Below are positions 1 to 8,032 of a stretch of 64,000 bases of DNA, in pieces. Within the stretch, counting starts at the first letter, position 1, and the number at the start of each line of letters is the position of its first letter. A program made the position numbers and the translations under genes. The stretch is from Mycolicibacterium sp. YH-1. GTDB taxonomy: Bacteria > Actinomycetota > Actinomycetes > Mycobacteriales > Mycobacteriaceae. Below the pieces are notes generated by a model. It made no database searches. It saw only the letters and a list, made by a program, of their open reading frames with translations, and had not been told where the DNA came from. The stretch covers positions 5,022,001 to 5,086,000 of the forward strand of contig NZ_CP092915.1 of the NCBI RefSeq assembly GCF_022557175.1, given 5' to 3'.

Positions 1-931
1 CCTGGTGCGCCGTGCGGGCCTCGGCGCAGTTGTCGGCGGGCACCAGGAACACCGTTGCGCCTGCCTCGCGGGCCGCCAGCATCTTGTGGGTGATGCCGCC
101 GATCGAGCCGACCTTGCCGTCATCGCTGATGGTGCCGGTGCCTGCGACGAACTTGCCGCCGTTGAGCTCTCCGGTGGTCAGCTTGTCGATGACGGCGAGG
201 CTGAACATCAGCCCCGCGGACGGTCCGCCGATGTTGGCCAGGTTGAAGTCGATCTTGAACTCGGCCCACGGCGCGTCGAGCACGCCGACGCCCAGGTAGC
301 CGTAGTCCCGGTCGGGATTGTCACCGAGGGTGATGGTGGTGGTGCCCGCCGGCTCGTTCTTGCGCCGGTAGTCGACTATCAACTGGTCACCGGGCTTGGT
401 GGACTTCAGCATCGTGGTGAACTCCTCGACGTTGGCCACGTTCTTGTTGTTGACCATGTCGATGGCATCCCCGGCCTGCAGCTTTCCCTTTGACGGTCCC
501 GGGTCGGTGACCGACTCGACAGTGACCGCCGACGGGTACTTCAGGTAGGACAGCGCGGCGTACTCGGCGCTGTCCTCGGAGCGCTTGAAGTCCTTGTTGT
601 TGGCGTCATCGATCTCGTCCTTGGACTTGTCCGGCGGGTAGACCAGGGCCCTGGGCACGAGCTGGTCGCGGCCCGAGATCCACAACGCCAGCGCCTGCCC
701 GAGCGTGATGCCGTCGCTCTGGGACACCGTCGTCATGTTGAGGTGCCCGGTGGTGTCGTGGACCACCGTGCCCTCGATGTCGACGACCTCCTTGCCCTCG
801 ACCTCACCGAGGGTGTCGAACGTCGGCCCGGGACCCAACCCGACGAAGGGAACCGTCACGGCGGACAGCAGCAAGCCGAACGCCACGATCGGCACCAGCG
901 CCACCACCAGGGTCAGAATCCGCCTGTTCAC
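1..931 (-). CDS. YlbL-type PDZ / S16 (Lon-like) serine protease, 3' end outside window
   Basis: A membrane-anchored regulatory protease that runs off the left edge, so about 310 residues are visible. The start is a GTG at 931 reading V-N-R-R-I-L-T-L, followed by one hydrophobic membrane segment (about residues 5-27). An in-frame GTG at 940 is an alternative; 931 matches the start I recall for M. tuberculosis Rv3194c. A PDZ region follows, and then the S16 peptidase fold with the motif G-G-P-S-A-G-L-M-F carrying the nucleophile Ser. The downstream H-K-M should carry the catalytic Lys. The visible end reads L-V-P-A-D-N-C, typical of the Lon proteolytic domain. The family normally has about 340 residues, so roughly 30 are missing. 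It is divergent from the next gene, with about 90 bp between them. The substrate is unknown. Confidence 0.9.
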   Translation of the reverse strand, partial: MNRRILTLVVALVPIVAFGLLLSAVTVPFVGLGPGPTFDTLGEVEGKEVVDIEGTVVHDTTGHLNMTTVSQSDGITLGQALALWISGRDQLVPRALVYPPDKSKDEIDDANNKDFKRSEDSAEYAALSYLKYPSAVTVESVTDPGPSKGKLQAGDAIDMVNNKNVANVEEFTTMLKSTKPGDQLIVDYRRKNEPAGTTTITLGDNPDRDYGYLGVGVLDAPWAEFKIDFNLANIGGPSAGLMFSLAVIDKLTTGELNGGKFVAGTGTISDDGKVGSIGGITHKMLAAREAGATVFLVPADNCAEARTAHQ

Positions 932-1020
932 GCTGCCCACATTAGGGCTCTGTGGTTGGTTCACTCTCAGCGTGACCCGCCTACCCGCGTGGTGTGGTCA
1001 CGGTGAGTACGGTTGAAGGC

Positions 1021-2382
1021 ATGGCTGACCTGCCCTTCGGGTTCAACTCCGGAGACGACCCCGACCGTGATAAGCCCAAGAAGGACCCCGATTCTGCTGC
1101 GGGGGCGGATCCGTTCGGGTTCGGCGGCGCCGGATTCGACATGTCCGACCTGGGCCAGATCTTCTCCAAGCTCGGCGAGATGTTCAGTGGCGCAGGCGGG
1201 ATGGGCGGCGGCGCGCAGTCGGGTCCCGTGAACTACGACCTGGCCCGCCAGTTGGCGTCCAGTTCGATCGGCTTCGTCAAGCCGATACCCGAGCAGACCA
1301 CCAGCGCGATCTCGGACGCCGTCCGTCTCGCCGAGACCTGGCTGGACGGTGCGACCCCGCTCCCGGCGGGCACCACCAGGGCGGTGGCCTGGACGCCGAG
1401 CGACTGGATCGACAACACCCTCGACACCTGGAAGCGGCTGTGTGATCCCGTCGCCCAACAGATGGCGTCGGTGTGGGCGTCCACGCTGCCCGAGGAGGCC
1501 AGCGCGATGGCCGGACCGCTGATGGCGATGATGTCGCAGATGGGCGGGATGGCCTTCGGGTCGCAGCTCGGACAGGCCCTCGGCACGCTGTCCAAGGAGG
1601 TGCTGACCTCCACCGACATCGGGCTGCCGCTGGGACCGAAGGGCGTCGCCGCGCTCATGCCCGATGCCATCGAGGCACTCGCCGAGGGACTCGAGCAGCC
1701 GCGCAGCGAGATCATGACGTTCCTGGCCGCGCGCGAGGCCGCCCACCATCGCCTGTTCAGTCACGTGCCGTGGCTGTCGAGCCAGCTGCTCAACGCCGTC
1801 GAGGCGTTCGCCAAGGGCATGAAGGTGGATACCAGCGCCATCGAGGACCTCGCCCGCGGCATCGACCCCTCGGCGCTGACCGACCCGTCGAAGATGGAGG
1901 AACTGCTCAGCCAGGGCATGTTCGAGCCCAAGGCAACACCCGAGCAGGTTGTCGCCCTCGAACGGCTCGAGACGATGCTGGCCCTGATCGAGGGCTGGGT
2001 CCAGACCGTCGTCACCGCGGCCCTCGGCGACCGCATCCCGGGCACGGCGGCACTGTCGGAGGTGCTGCGTCGACGCCGCGGCACCGGCGGCCCCGCCGAG
2101 CAGACATTCGCGACGCTGGTCGGACTGGAGCTGCGGCCCCGCAAGCTGCGCGAGGCCGCCACACTCTGGCAGCGACTGACCGACGCCGTTGGCGCCGACG
2201 CCCGCGACGCGGTGTGGCAGCACCCCGACCTGCTGCCAGGAGCCGACGACCTCGACGAGCCCGCCGGGTTCATCGACCGGATCATCGGCGGTGACACCGA
2301 CGCCATCGACCAGGCGATCGCCGACCTCGGCAAGGACCGTGACACCGACAATGGCACCGGCCAACCGCCTGTGGATAACTAA
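1021..2382 (+). CDS. Zincin-like putative metalloprotease (DUF2342 family; Rv3195-like)
   Basis: A 453-residue protein that starts at ATG 1021, reading M-A-D-L-P-F-G-F; in-frame GTG codons lie just upstream, but the Asp/Gly-rich N terminus fits the family from here. Residues 10-75 are low-complexity Gly, Asp and Pro. The rest is helical and carries A-A-H-H-R-L-F near residue 242, the degenerate zincin-like motif for which this family is annotated as a zinc-dependent metalloprotease or putative hydrolase. A canonical HExxH is not visible, so catalysis is unproven. The family is widespread in Actinobacteria and usually sits beside YlbL, as here. It is followed 35 bp later by the E1-like gene on the same strand and may be co-transcribed with it. 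Activity is inferred from family naming only. Confidence 0.8.
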   Translation: MADLPFGFNSGDDPDRDKPKKDPDSAAGADPFGFGGAGFDMSDLGQIFSKLGEMFSGAGGMGGGAQSGPVNYDLARQLASSSIGFVKPIPEQTTSAISDAVRLAETWLDGATPLPAGTTRAVAWTPSDWIDNTLDTWKRLCDPVAQQMASVWASTLPEEASAMAGPLMAMMSQMGGMAFGSQLGQALGTLSKEVLTSTDIGLPLGPKGVAALMPDAIEALAEGLEQPRSEIMTFLAAREAAHHRLFSHVPWLSSQLLNAVEAFAKGMKVDTSAIEDLARGIDPSALTDPSKMEELLSQGMFEPKATPEQVVALERLETMLALIEGWVQTVVTAALGDRIPGTAALSEVLRRRRGTGGPAEQTFATLVGLELRPRKLREAATLWQRLTDAVGADARDAVWQHPDLLPGADDLDEPAGFIDRIIGGDTDAIDQAIADLGKDRDTDNGTGQPPVDN

Positions 2383-2417
2383 AGCGGCTCTACCGCCGAC
2401 CGTGACACAGTCGGCGG

Positions 2418-3263
2418 GTGCAGCGTTACACGCTCAATCCGGTCATGCCGGTGTTGATGCGGCCCGATGGCGCCGTCCAGGTCGGATGGGATCCGCGTCG
2501 CGCAATCCTGGTCCGCCCACCGGACGGTCTGTCTGCCGCCGCGCTGGCCGACCTCCTGCGCGCAATGCAGTCCGGCATCGGGTTGCCCGACCTGATGTCG
2601 CTGGCCCGCAACCGCGGTGCCGTCGACGATGTCGGGGTCGCCGACCTCCTCACGTCGCTGACGCAGTCCGGGATTGTGACGGTCGACACACCCCAGACGC
2701 GCTCGGCATCCATCCGCATCCACGGGCGCGGGCCGCTGTCGGACCTGCTGGCCGGGGCGTTGCGGTGCTCCGGGACGCGCGTGCGGCGCAGCAACCTCAG
2801 TCACGCTGGTGTGCGGCCCGGAAGCACCGATCTGGTCGTTCTGTCGGACTATCTGGTCACCGACCCGCAGGTCGTGCGGGATCTGCACGACGCGCGGGTG
2901 CCGCACCTGCCGGTCCGGATCCGCGATGGCTCGGGGCTGGTGGGGCCACTCGTCATCCCCGGGCTGACAAGCTGCCTGCACTGCGCCGACCTGCACCGTA
3001 GCGATCGCGACGCCGCGTGGCCCGCGGTGGCCGCGCAGTTGCGGCACGCCGTCGGCAGCGCCGATCGGGCGACCATGCTGGCCACCGCCGCGCTCGCACT
3101 CAACGAGGTCAACCGCGTCATCGACGCCGTCCACCGCAACGCGGGCGACACACGCCTGGCAGGCGAACCACCACCGACGCTGGACACCACCCTGGAACTC
3201 GATGTTCACACCGGATCGACCATCAGCCGCCGGTGGTCTCGGCACCCGCACTGCGAATGTTGA
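2418..3263 (+). CDS. E1/cyclodehydratase-like protein (Rv3196-like)
   Basis: A 281-residue protein starting at GTG 2418. It looks like the substrate-recognition or E1-like part of cyclodehydratases: an N-terminal winged region, a central Rossmann-like stretch (residues about 95-165), and a C-L-H-C pair followed by A-D-L-H-R near residue 188. A terminal H-P-H-C-E-C could supply the other metal ligands. This C-x2-C plus late C-x-C layout is typical of structural zinc in ThiF- and TOMM-type proteins. No precursor peptide gene or partner YcaO is seen nearby. It is a conserved single gene of the YlbL-ABC1 kinase block, so a housekeeping role is more likely than bacteriocin synthesis. The function is not known. 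Confidence 0.7.
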   Translation: MQRYTLNPVMPVLMRPDGAVQVGWDPRRAILVRPPDGLSAAALADLLRAMQSGIGLPDLMSLARNRGAVDDVGVADLLTSLTQSGIVTVDTPQTRSASIRIHGRGPLSDLLAGALRCSGTRVRRSNLSHAGVRPGSTDLVVLSDYLVTDPQVVRDLHDARVPHLPVRIRDGSGLVGPLVIPGLTSCLHCADLHRSDRDAAWPAVAAQLRHAVGSADRATMLATAALALNEVNRVIDAVHRNAGDTRLAGEPPPTLDTTLELDVHTGSTISRRWSRHPHCEC

Positions 3264-3271
3264 CATCAAGC

Positions 3272-3313
3272 GTTGCCACTTTTGCCCGATGTTCGGCGGG
3301 CCGGAGTGGCAAC
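3272..3313. repeat. Imperfect stem-loop between the E1-like and ABC1 kinase genes
   Basis: A 9-base inverted repeat (gttgccact at 3272-3280, agtggcaac at 3305-3313) encloses a second 5-bp pair (gcccg at 3284-3288, cgggc at 3297-3301) with an 8-base loop. It starts 8 bases after the stop codon of the E1-like gene and ends before the likely kinase start. It could be a terminator, a processing site or a leader structure. There is no T tract. Confidence 0.45.
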
Positions 3314-3339
3314 TCAGCGTCGTCATGGATGATGGTCGA

Positions 3340-4659
3340 GTGTCAGAGATCAAGCGCGGGCGGGCGGCCCGCAACGCCAAGCTGGCTTCGCTCCCCGTCG
3401 GTTTCGCCGGCCGGGCCGCTCTGGGCCTCGGCAGGCGACTCACCGGCTCATCGAAGGACGAGGTCACCGCTGAGCTGATGGAGAAGGCAGCCGATCAGCT
3501 GTTCACCGTCCTTGGCGAACTCAAGGGCGGGGCCATGAAGGTCGGCCAGGCACTGTCGGTCATCGAGGCCGCCGTCCCCGAGCAGTTCGCCGCGCCGTAT
3601 CGCGAGGCCCTGACCAAGCTGCAGCGCGAGGCTCCCCCGCTGCCCGCCGACAAGGTGCACCGGGTGCTGGACTCCCAGCTCGGCACCAAGTGGCGTGAGC
3701 GCTTCACATCGTTCGACGACGACCCCGTCGCATCGGCCAGCATCGGCCAGGTGCACAAGGCCGTGTGGTCCGATGGCCGCGAGGTCGCCGTCAAGATTCA
3801 GTACCCCGGCGCCGACGGGGCGCTGCGCGCCGACCTGAAGACCATGAAGCGGATGGTCTCGGTGTTCAAGCAGTTGGCCCCCGGCGTCGATATCCAGGGT
3901 GTGGTCGACGAACTCATCGAACGCACCGAGATGGAACTCGACTACCGGCTCGAGGCCGACAACCAGCGTGCCTTCGCCAAGGCCTACCGCGATGACCCAC
4001 ACTTCGTGGTGCCCGCGATCGTCGCCAGCTCACCCAAGGTGGTGATCGCGGAGTGGATCGAGGGCATCCCGATGTCGCAGATCATCCGCAGTGGCACGCA
4101 AGAACAACGAGATCTCTTGGGCACCAGGCTGTTCGAGCTGACCCACGACGCCCCCAGGCGACTGGAGCTGATGCACGGCGACCCGCATCCGGGCAACTTC
4201 ATGCTGATGCCGGGCGGCAAGATGGGCGTTATCGACTTCGGTGCGGTGGCGCCGCTACCCGGTGGGCTGCCGATCGAGCTGGGTTACGCCCTGCGCTATG
4301 GCGCGGCCAAGGACTACGACAATCTGCTGACGACCATGGAGCGGGTCGGTTTCATCCAGAAGGGTGAGCAGGTGTCCACCCGTGAACTCGACGAGATGCT
4401 GCGCCAGTACGTCGAACCCATCTCGGTGGAGTCCTTCCACTACACCCGCAAGTGGCTGCAGAAGTTGACCGCGGCGAACATGGACCGCGCGGTGGCACAG
4501 ATCAAGACCGCACGCCAGATGGACATCCCGCCCAAGCTGGCGATCCCGATGCGCGTGATCGCCTCGGTGGTCGCGATGTCCTGCCAACTCGACGCGACCG
4601 TTCCCGTCCGGGCGATCGCCACCGATCTCATCCCAGGCTTCGCCGACGAGGCCGCCTAG
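3340..4659 (+). CDS. ABC1/UbiB-type atypical protein kinase (Rv3197-like)
   Basis: A 439-residue kinase-like ATPase of the ABC1/ADCK/UbiB family. The diagnostic motifs are all present: K-V-G-Q (KxGQ) near residue 66, the Ala-rich A-S-A-S-I-G-Q-V-H loop, the E-M-E-L-D (ExD) helix, the catalytic H-G-D-P-H-P-G-N and the metal-binding V-I-D-F-G. The chosen start is GTG 3340, giving V-S-E-I-K-R-G-R, which aligns with the mycobacterial homologue I recall; ATG 3325 in the same frame is the alternative. It is a soluble protein with no obvious membrane segment. It is convergent with whiB7, which it neighbours in mycobacteria generally. The family supports quinone or lipid metabolism elsewhere; the substrate here is unknown. 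Confidence 0.85.
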   Translation: MSEIKRGRAARNAKLASLPVGFAGRAALGLGRRLTGSSKDEVTAELMEKAADQLFTVLGELKGGAMKVGQALSVIEAAVPEQFAAPYREALTKLQREAPPLPADKVHRVLDSQLGTKWRERFTSFDDDPVASASIGQVHKAVWSDGREVAVKIQYPGADGALRADLKTMKRMVSVFKQLAPGVDIQGVVDELIERTEMELDYRLEADNQRAFAKAYRDDPHFVVPAIVASSPKVVIAEWIEGIPMSQIIRSGTQEQRDLLGTRLFELTHDAPRRLELMHGDPHPGNFMLMPGGKMGVIDFGAVAPLPGGLPIELGYALRYGAAKDYDNLLTTMERVGFIQKGEQVSTRELDEMLRQYVEPISVESFHYTRKWLQKLTAANMDRAVAQIKTARQMDIPPKLAIPMRVIASVVAMSCQLDATVPVRAIATDLIPGFADEAA

Positions 4660-4680
4660 CGCTTGAAGCGCCAGGCGGCC
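4650..4680. terminator. Convergent hairpin terminator between the ABC1 kinase and whiB7
   Basis: ggccgcct (4650-4657) pairs with aggcggcc (4673-4680), and inside it gcgc pairs with gcgc around the loop ttgaa; one A-C mismatch separates the two stems. It overlaps the kinase stop codon and lies just past the end of whiB7 on the other strand, so it could serve both. Confidence 0.6.
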
Positions 4681-4711
4681 AACGTCTTTGGACGGGTCAG
4701 CCTCGGGTCAA

Positions 4712-4975
4712 TCAGGCAGCCACGGGGTGCTTGCGCGGACGGCCACGCGGACGCTTGCGCGCCACGATGGTCCCGCGGTCGATAATCTCCCCACCCCAAA
4801 CGCCCCACGGCTCCTGCCGTTCCAGGGCGGCATCGAGGCACTCCCGCCGAAGGGGGCAACCCGTGCACAACGCCTTGGCCCGCTCCAACTCCACGGGGCT
4901 CTCGGCGAACCACAGATCAGGTTCTTCCTCGTGACAAGGCACCGACAGCCTCTCGCGGCATGTTCGGTCCGACAT
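4712..4975 (-). CDS. whiB7: WhiB7 redox-sensing antibiotic-resistance transcription factor
   Basis: An 87-residue Fe-S transcription factor that partners the primary sigma factor and turns on intrinsic drug-resistance genes. Cysteines C14, C37, C40 and C46 bind the 4Fe-4S cluster; G-V-W-G-G (58-62) is the sigma-contacting turn; and R-G-R-P-R (77-81) is the C-terminal AT-hook specific to WhiB7. The ATG at 4975 is preferred over the in-frame ATG at 5011 because AGGAG lies 4 bases upstream of it and the residues before it look like leader. It has a long leader with an upstream ORF and an attenuator, described separately. It is convergent with the ABC1 kinase and downstream of uvrD2, behind a candidate uvrD2 terminator. 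Confidence 0.95.
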   Translation of the reverse strand: MSDRTCRERLSVPCHEEEPDLWFAESPVELERAKALCTGCPLRRECLDAALERQEPWGVWGGEIIDRGTIVARKRPRGRPRKHPVAA

Positions 4976-5060
4976 GACTCTCCTGCTTCCTGGTCGTAAT
5001 TCGGCGGTCATCTGTGTTGATGGATCCGCCGACCAGGTGATTCGGCTTCCCGAATAACTA

Positions 5061-5094
5061 TGGCCACGGATCCGTTGAGTTCGGGTCCGTGGCC
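5061..5094 (-). terminator. whiB7 leader attenuator hairpin
   Basis: Perfect 10-bp arms, tggccacgga (5061-5070) and tccgtggcca (5085-5094), with a 14-base loop. In the whiB7 direction the stem is followed by the short T-rich stretch TAGTTATT, so it can act as an intrinsic terminator. It lies between the uORF stop and the whiB7 start, where an attenuator should be. Confidence 0.7.
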
Positions 5095-5116
5095 ATGAGG
5101 CATGTCGTGGGCAGTC

Positions 5117-5275
5117 CTAGGTGGAGCCCCGATTCACGGACGCGAGCGTCGCAGCGGCGTTACGGCGCTTACGCGGCGCAACCGCCGCCGCAGCGGCGTG
5201 CGCCGCTGCGGGCGCATGGGAAGCCCACGAAACGCCGGAAATGCTTACGCCGCTGAATGCGTTGCTGTCAATCAT
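5117..5275 (-). CDS. whiB7 leader upstream ORF (52 codons)
   Basis: ATG at 5275 to TAG at 5119-5117, 52 residues, preceded by a very strong Shine-Dalgarno GAGGAGG about 8 bases upstream. The peptide starts M-I-D-S-N-A-F-S, is Ala-rich in the middle (about residues 21-33), then has P-R-K-R-R (34-38). It has no similarity that I recognise to any enzyme. Its place between the promoter and the attenuator hairpin marks it as a regulatory leader peptide: stalled ribosomes would expose whiB7. Which codons stall is not visible from sequence alone. The Ala run and the basic stretch are candidates. Confidence 0.75.
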   Translation of the reverse strand: MIDSNAFSGVSISGVSWASHAPAAAHAAAAAVAPRKRRNAAATLASVNRGST

Positions 5276-5331
5276 GATTCGGGACCTCCTCTCGCACGTG
5301 CTCGGTAGTGCACCCCACAGGGTGCCTCTCG

Positions 5332-5369
5332 AGGTTAGAGGCTAGCACTGGAAACTGACAAGCGATTTT
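5332..5369 (-). promoter_or_regulatory. whiB7 promoter with WhiB7 AT-rich element
   Basis: On the minus strand the order is AAAATC (5369-5364), the -35 hexamer TTGTCA (5361-5356), an 18-bp spacer, and the -10 hexamer TAACCT (5337-5332). An A/T-rich block just upstream of the -35 is the known mark of WhiB7-autoregulated promoters, where the AT-hook binds. Confidence 0.75.
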
Positions 5370-5431
5370 CTGACCAGCAGTTTTGGCATGATCTTTGCGA
5401 AAGCTGGCAGTAATGGGAGCACGCCCAGTGG

Positions 5432-5489
5432 CGAGACTGACGAAATGGCTGTTGTCGGGGTGCCGGGAGGCGCCGTTTCGTCGGTCTCG
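5432..5489 (-). terminator. Long-stem hairpin downstream of uvrD2
   Basis: cgagactgacgaaa (5432-5445) pairs with tttcgtcggtctcg (5476-5489) with one mismatched position and a 30-base GC-rich loop. It starts 28 bases after the uvrD2 stop on the minus strand and before the whiB7 promoter, so it probably insulates whiB7 from uvrD2 transcription. Confidence 0.5.
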
Positions 5490-5517
5490 GCGGGAGAGTC
5501 TGGCTGAGGCGCCGGCC

Positions 5518-7677
5518 TCAGGACCGCGATCGCACCAATTCCAGAACGTCGGGGCCGAACTGCTCGAGCTTGCGCGCACCGATTCCGGGGATCGCGACCA
5601 GACCCGCGTCGTCGGCGGGCAACGTCTCGGCGATGGCGATCAGCGTGTTGTCGGTGAACACCACGTAGGCAGGCACGCCCATCTCCTTGGCGGTGCGCAG
5701 CCGCCAGTCCTTCAGCTCAGCCAGCAGCGCCTCATCGATATCCGACGGGCAGTCCTCGCAGCGGCGCAGCATGATCGACGCCGGCGTGCTCAACGCGGAA
5801 TTGCAGACGCGGCACCGCGGTGCCGGGCCGCGCTGCCGACGCGGCTTGCCGGCTACGACGTCGGCGGAGGCCTGCGGGGCAACACCGTTGAGGAACCGCG
5901 ACGGCTTGCGGCCCTGCCTGCCGCCCGGTGCGCGCGCCAGCGCCCAACTCAATGCCAGGTGAACCCTGGCTCGGGTGATGCCGACGTAGAACAGGCGACG
6001 CTCCTCCTCAACGGCCTCGCTGTCCGCGCCCTTCGACAGTGCATGCGAGATGGGCAGCGTGCCGTCGGCGAGGCCAACCAGGAACACCGCGTCCCACTCC
6101 AGGCCCTTGGCGGCGTGCAGCGACGCCAGTGTCACGCCCTGAACCACCGGGGCGTGCCGCGCGTCGGCGCGCTGCCGCAGCTCGGCAACCAGCCCGCGCA
6201 GATCCAGTGCTGGCCGCTGCACCACTTCCTCGTCAACGAGTTCGGCGAGCGCCGTGAGCGCCTCCCAGCGCTCCCGCGCCTTGGTGCCCGGTGGCGGTTC
6301 GGCGGTGAGGCCGAGCGGCTCGAGGAGCTCGCGCACCGTTGGCGGTAGGTCGGCGCCGCTCATCTCGACACCCCGCTCGGCGGCGCGGTGCAGCGCCAGC
6401 AGCGACTGCCGGATCTCCTGCCTGCTGAAGAAGCCCTCGCCACCGCGGACCTGGAAGGCCACACCCGCCTCGGTGAGCGCCTCCTCGTAGACCTCCGACT
6501 GCGCGTTGATCCGATACAGCACGGCGATCTCCGAAGGCGGTGTGCCGGTTTCGATGAGCTTCTTGATCTTCTTCGCGACGGCGGTGGCCTCGGCGACCTC
6601 GTCGGAATGCTCGCTGAACGACGGCTCCGGGCCCGCGTCGCGCTGCCCGATCAGGTGCAGCCGACTGCCCGCCATCCGGCCCCGCGCCCCCGCGATGACC
6701 CGGTTGGCCAACGACACCACCTGGGGCGTGGACCGGTAGTCGCGTTCCAGCCGCACCACGGTGGCGTCCGGGAAGCGCCGGGAGAAGTCGAGAAGGTAGT
6801 TCGGGGTGGCACCGGTGAACGAGTAGATGGTCTGGTTGGCATCACCCACCACCGTCAGGTCATCGCGCTCCCCCAGCCACGCGTCGAGCACCCGCTGCTG
6901 TAGCGGCGTGACGTCCTGGTACTCGTCCACGACGAAGCAGCGATAACGGTCCCGGAACTCCTGCGCCACGGCGGCGTCGTTCTCGATGGCGGCCGCCGTG
7001 TGCAGCAGCAGGTCGTCGAAGTCGAGCAGTGTGGTGCCCTCGCGGCGCGCCTTGGCCTTCTCGTAGCCGGCGTAGACGGTGGCGACCTTGGCGGCGTCGA
7101 ACGGGATGTCGCGGCTCACCTTGGCGACGGCGGCCGGGTAGCCCTCCGGGCTGATCAACGATGCCTTCGCCCACTCGATCTCACCCGCAAGGTCGCGGAC
7201 GTCATCGGTGCTGACCTGCATGGCCGCCCGGTTTGCCGCCTGGGCGACGACGGCGAACTTGCTGTCGAGCAGCTCCCAGCCGGTGTCACCGACGAGGCGC
7301 GGCCAGAAGTACTGCAGCTGCCGGCGCGCGGCGGCGTGAAACGTCATGGCCTGCACTGCTCCGGTCCCCACACCGCCCGCCTCGGTGTCCAGCGCACGCA
7401 ACCGGACGCGCATCTCGCCCGCGGCACGCGAGGTGAACGTGACGGCCAGTACCTGACTGGGGGCCACGTGACCCGCCGCGACCAGATGGGCGATGCGCCG
7501 GGTGATGGTGCGGGTCTTGCCCGTACCGGCACCTGCCAACACGCAGACGGGACCGCGCGGCGCCTGGACCGCCTCGCGCTGTTCGTCGTCGAGGTCGCTC
7601 AGGGGAACCGCACGCGCCGTCGCCGAGGGATCAGTCGCCGAGGCGTCGGGGGACGCCTCTGAAACCTCACTGGGCAT
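5518..7677 (-). CDS. uvrD2: UvrD2 SF1 DNA helicase with HRDC domain
   Basis: A 719-residue superfamily 1A 3'-5' helicase that unwinds DNA in repair. Walker A G-A-G-T-G-K-T is near residues 49-55, D-E-Y-Q-D is Walker B, and Y-V-G-I-T-R-A-R is motif VI. It ends with the mycobacterial UvrD2 signature: a tetracysteine linker (C622, C625, C640, C643) and a C-terminal HRDC domain (about 650-719). The start at ATG 7677 leaves a short acidic tail before the helicase core; an open frame extends to 7737, but homologues begin near the helicase core. It is divergent from mycoredoxin, with about 90 bp between starts. UvrD2 is reported essential in M. tuberculosis. Confidence 0.93.
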   Translation of the reverse strand: MPSEVSEASPDASATDPSATARAVPLSDLDDEQREAVQAPRGPVCVLAGAGTGKTRTITRRIAHLVAAGHVAPSQVLAVTFTSRAAGEMRVRLRALDTEAGGVGTGAVQAMTFHAAARRQLQYFWPRLVGDTGWELLDSKFAVVAQAANRAAMQVSTDDVRDLAGEIEWAKASLISPEGYPAAVAKVSRDIPFDAAKVATVYAGYEKAKARREGTTLLDFDDLLLHTAAAIENDAAVAQEFRDRYRCFVVDEYQDVTPLQQRVLDAWLGERDDLTVVGDANQTIYSFTGATPNYLLDFSRRFPDATVVRLERDYRSTPQVVSLANRVIAGARGRMAGSRLHLIGQRDAGPEPSFSEHSDEVAEATAVAKKIKKLIETGTPPSEIAVLYRINAQSEVYEEALTEAGVAFQVRGGEGFFSRQEIRQSLLALHRAAERGVEMSGADLPPTVRELLEPLGLTAEPPPGTKARERWEALTALAELVDEEVVQRPALDLRGLVAELRQRADARHAPVVQGVTLASLHAAKGLEWDAVFLVGLADGTLPISHALSKGADSEAVEEERRLFYVGITRARVHLALSWALARAPGGRQGRKPSRFLNGVAPQASADVVAGKPRRQRGPAPRCRVCNSALSTPASIMLRRCEDCPSDIDEALLAELKDWRLRTAKEMGVPAYVVFTDNTLIAIAETLPADDAGLVAIPGIGARKLEQFGPDVLELVRSRS

Positions 7678-7767
7678 GCCGACCATCTTGGCAGGGTGAT
7701 GCGACACATTCCGCCCGGCACCGGCCATGTCGGGCATGTTCGCGGCCTCCGATATGTTGAAGGACCT

Positions 7768-8010
7768 ATGAGCGCTGAACTGACCATGTACACCACGAGT
7801 TGGTGTGGCTTCTGCTCCCGCCTCAAGATGGCCCTGAAGTCCGAGGGAATCCGCTGGACTGAGGTCGACATCGAGGCCGACCCCGCGGCAGCGGAATTCG
7901 TGGGCTCAGTGAACGGTGGCAATCACGTGGTGCCGACGGTGAAGTTCGCCGACGGTTCGACGCTGACCAACCCGAGCGCGCGCGAGGTCAGGGCCAAGCT
8001 CTCGGCGTAG
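7768..8010 (+). CDS. mrx1: Mycoredoxin (glutaredoxin-like mycothiol-dependent reductase)
   Basis: An 80-residue thioredoxin-fold protein with the active site W-C-G-F-C (residues 12-16) and the cis-Pro in V-V-P-T near residue 52. It should reduce mycothiol-mixed disulfides in the cytosol using mycothiol and mycothione reductase. The ATG at 7768 has AAGGA 6 bases upstream; the short gene starts right after the divergent uvrD2 region, as in M. tuberculosis (Rv3198A). The active-site fourth residue is Phe where M. tuberculosis has Tyr, from memory. It is followed by the convergent nudC. Confidence 0.92.
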   Translation: MSAELTMYTTSWCGFCSRLKMALKSEGIRWTEVDIEADPAAAEFVGSVNGGNHVVPTVKFADGSTLTNPSAREVRAKLSA

Positions 8011-8032
8011 AACGTCGGTCACGGCGGCCGGC

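Larger units (their letters stand above)
4976..5331 (-). promoter_or_regulatory. whiB7 5' leader (attenuation region)
   Basis: About 350 bases separate the predicted transcription start (near 5325) from the whiB7 start codon. In order of transcription the leader holds a small hairpin (gcaccc/gggtgc, about 5309-5325), a 52-codon upstream ORF with a strong ribosome-binding site, and a GC-rich hairpin (5061-5094). Known mycobacterial whiB7 leaders work by ribosome stalling on a uORF that prevents premature termination. The parts seen here fit that model; the anti-terminator pairing itself was not worked out. Confidence 0.75.

Noticed and set aside
967..2364. Long open frame on the minus strand opposite the zincin-like gene
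   Set aside because: It has no recognised domain and is rich in His, Arg and Gly, as expected from the antisense frame of a high-GC gene. The plus-strand gene has a clear family N terminus.
2418..3263. The E1-like gene as part of a bacteriocin (TOMM) cluster
   Set aside because: There is no YcaO protein, precursor peptide or transporter nearby, and the gene belongs to the conserved mycobacterial block.
4976..5011. Longer WhiB7 starting at 5011
   Set aside because: The upstream ATG lacks a good ribosome-binding site, while AGGAG sits 4 bases before ATG 4975. The added residues do not resemble WhiB7.
5435..5517. Possible small gene between uvrD2 and the whiB7 promoter
   Set aside because: The interval is mostly the long-stem hairpin, with no ribosome-binding site and no conserved short frame.
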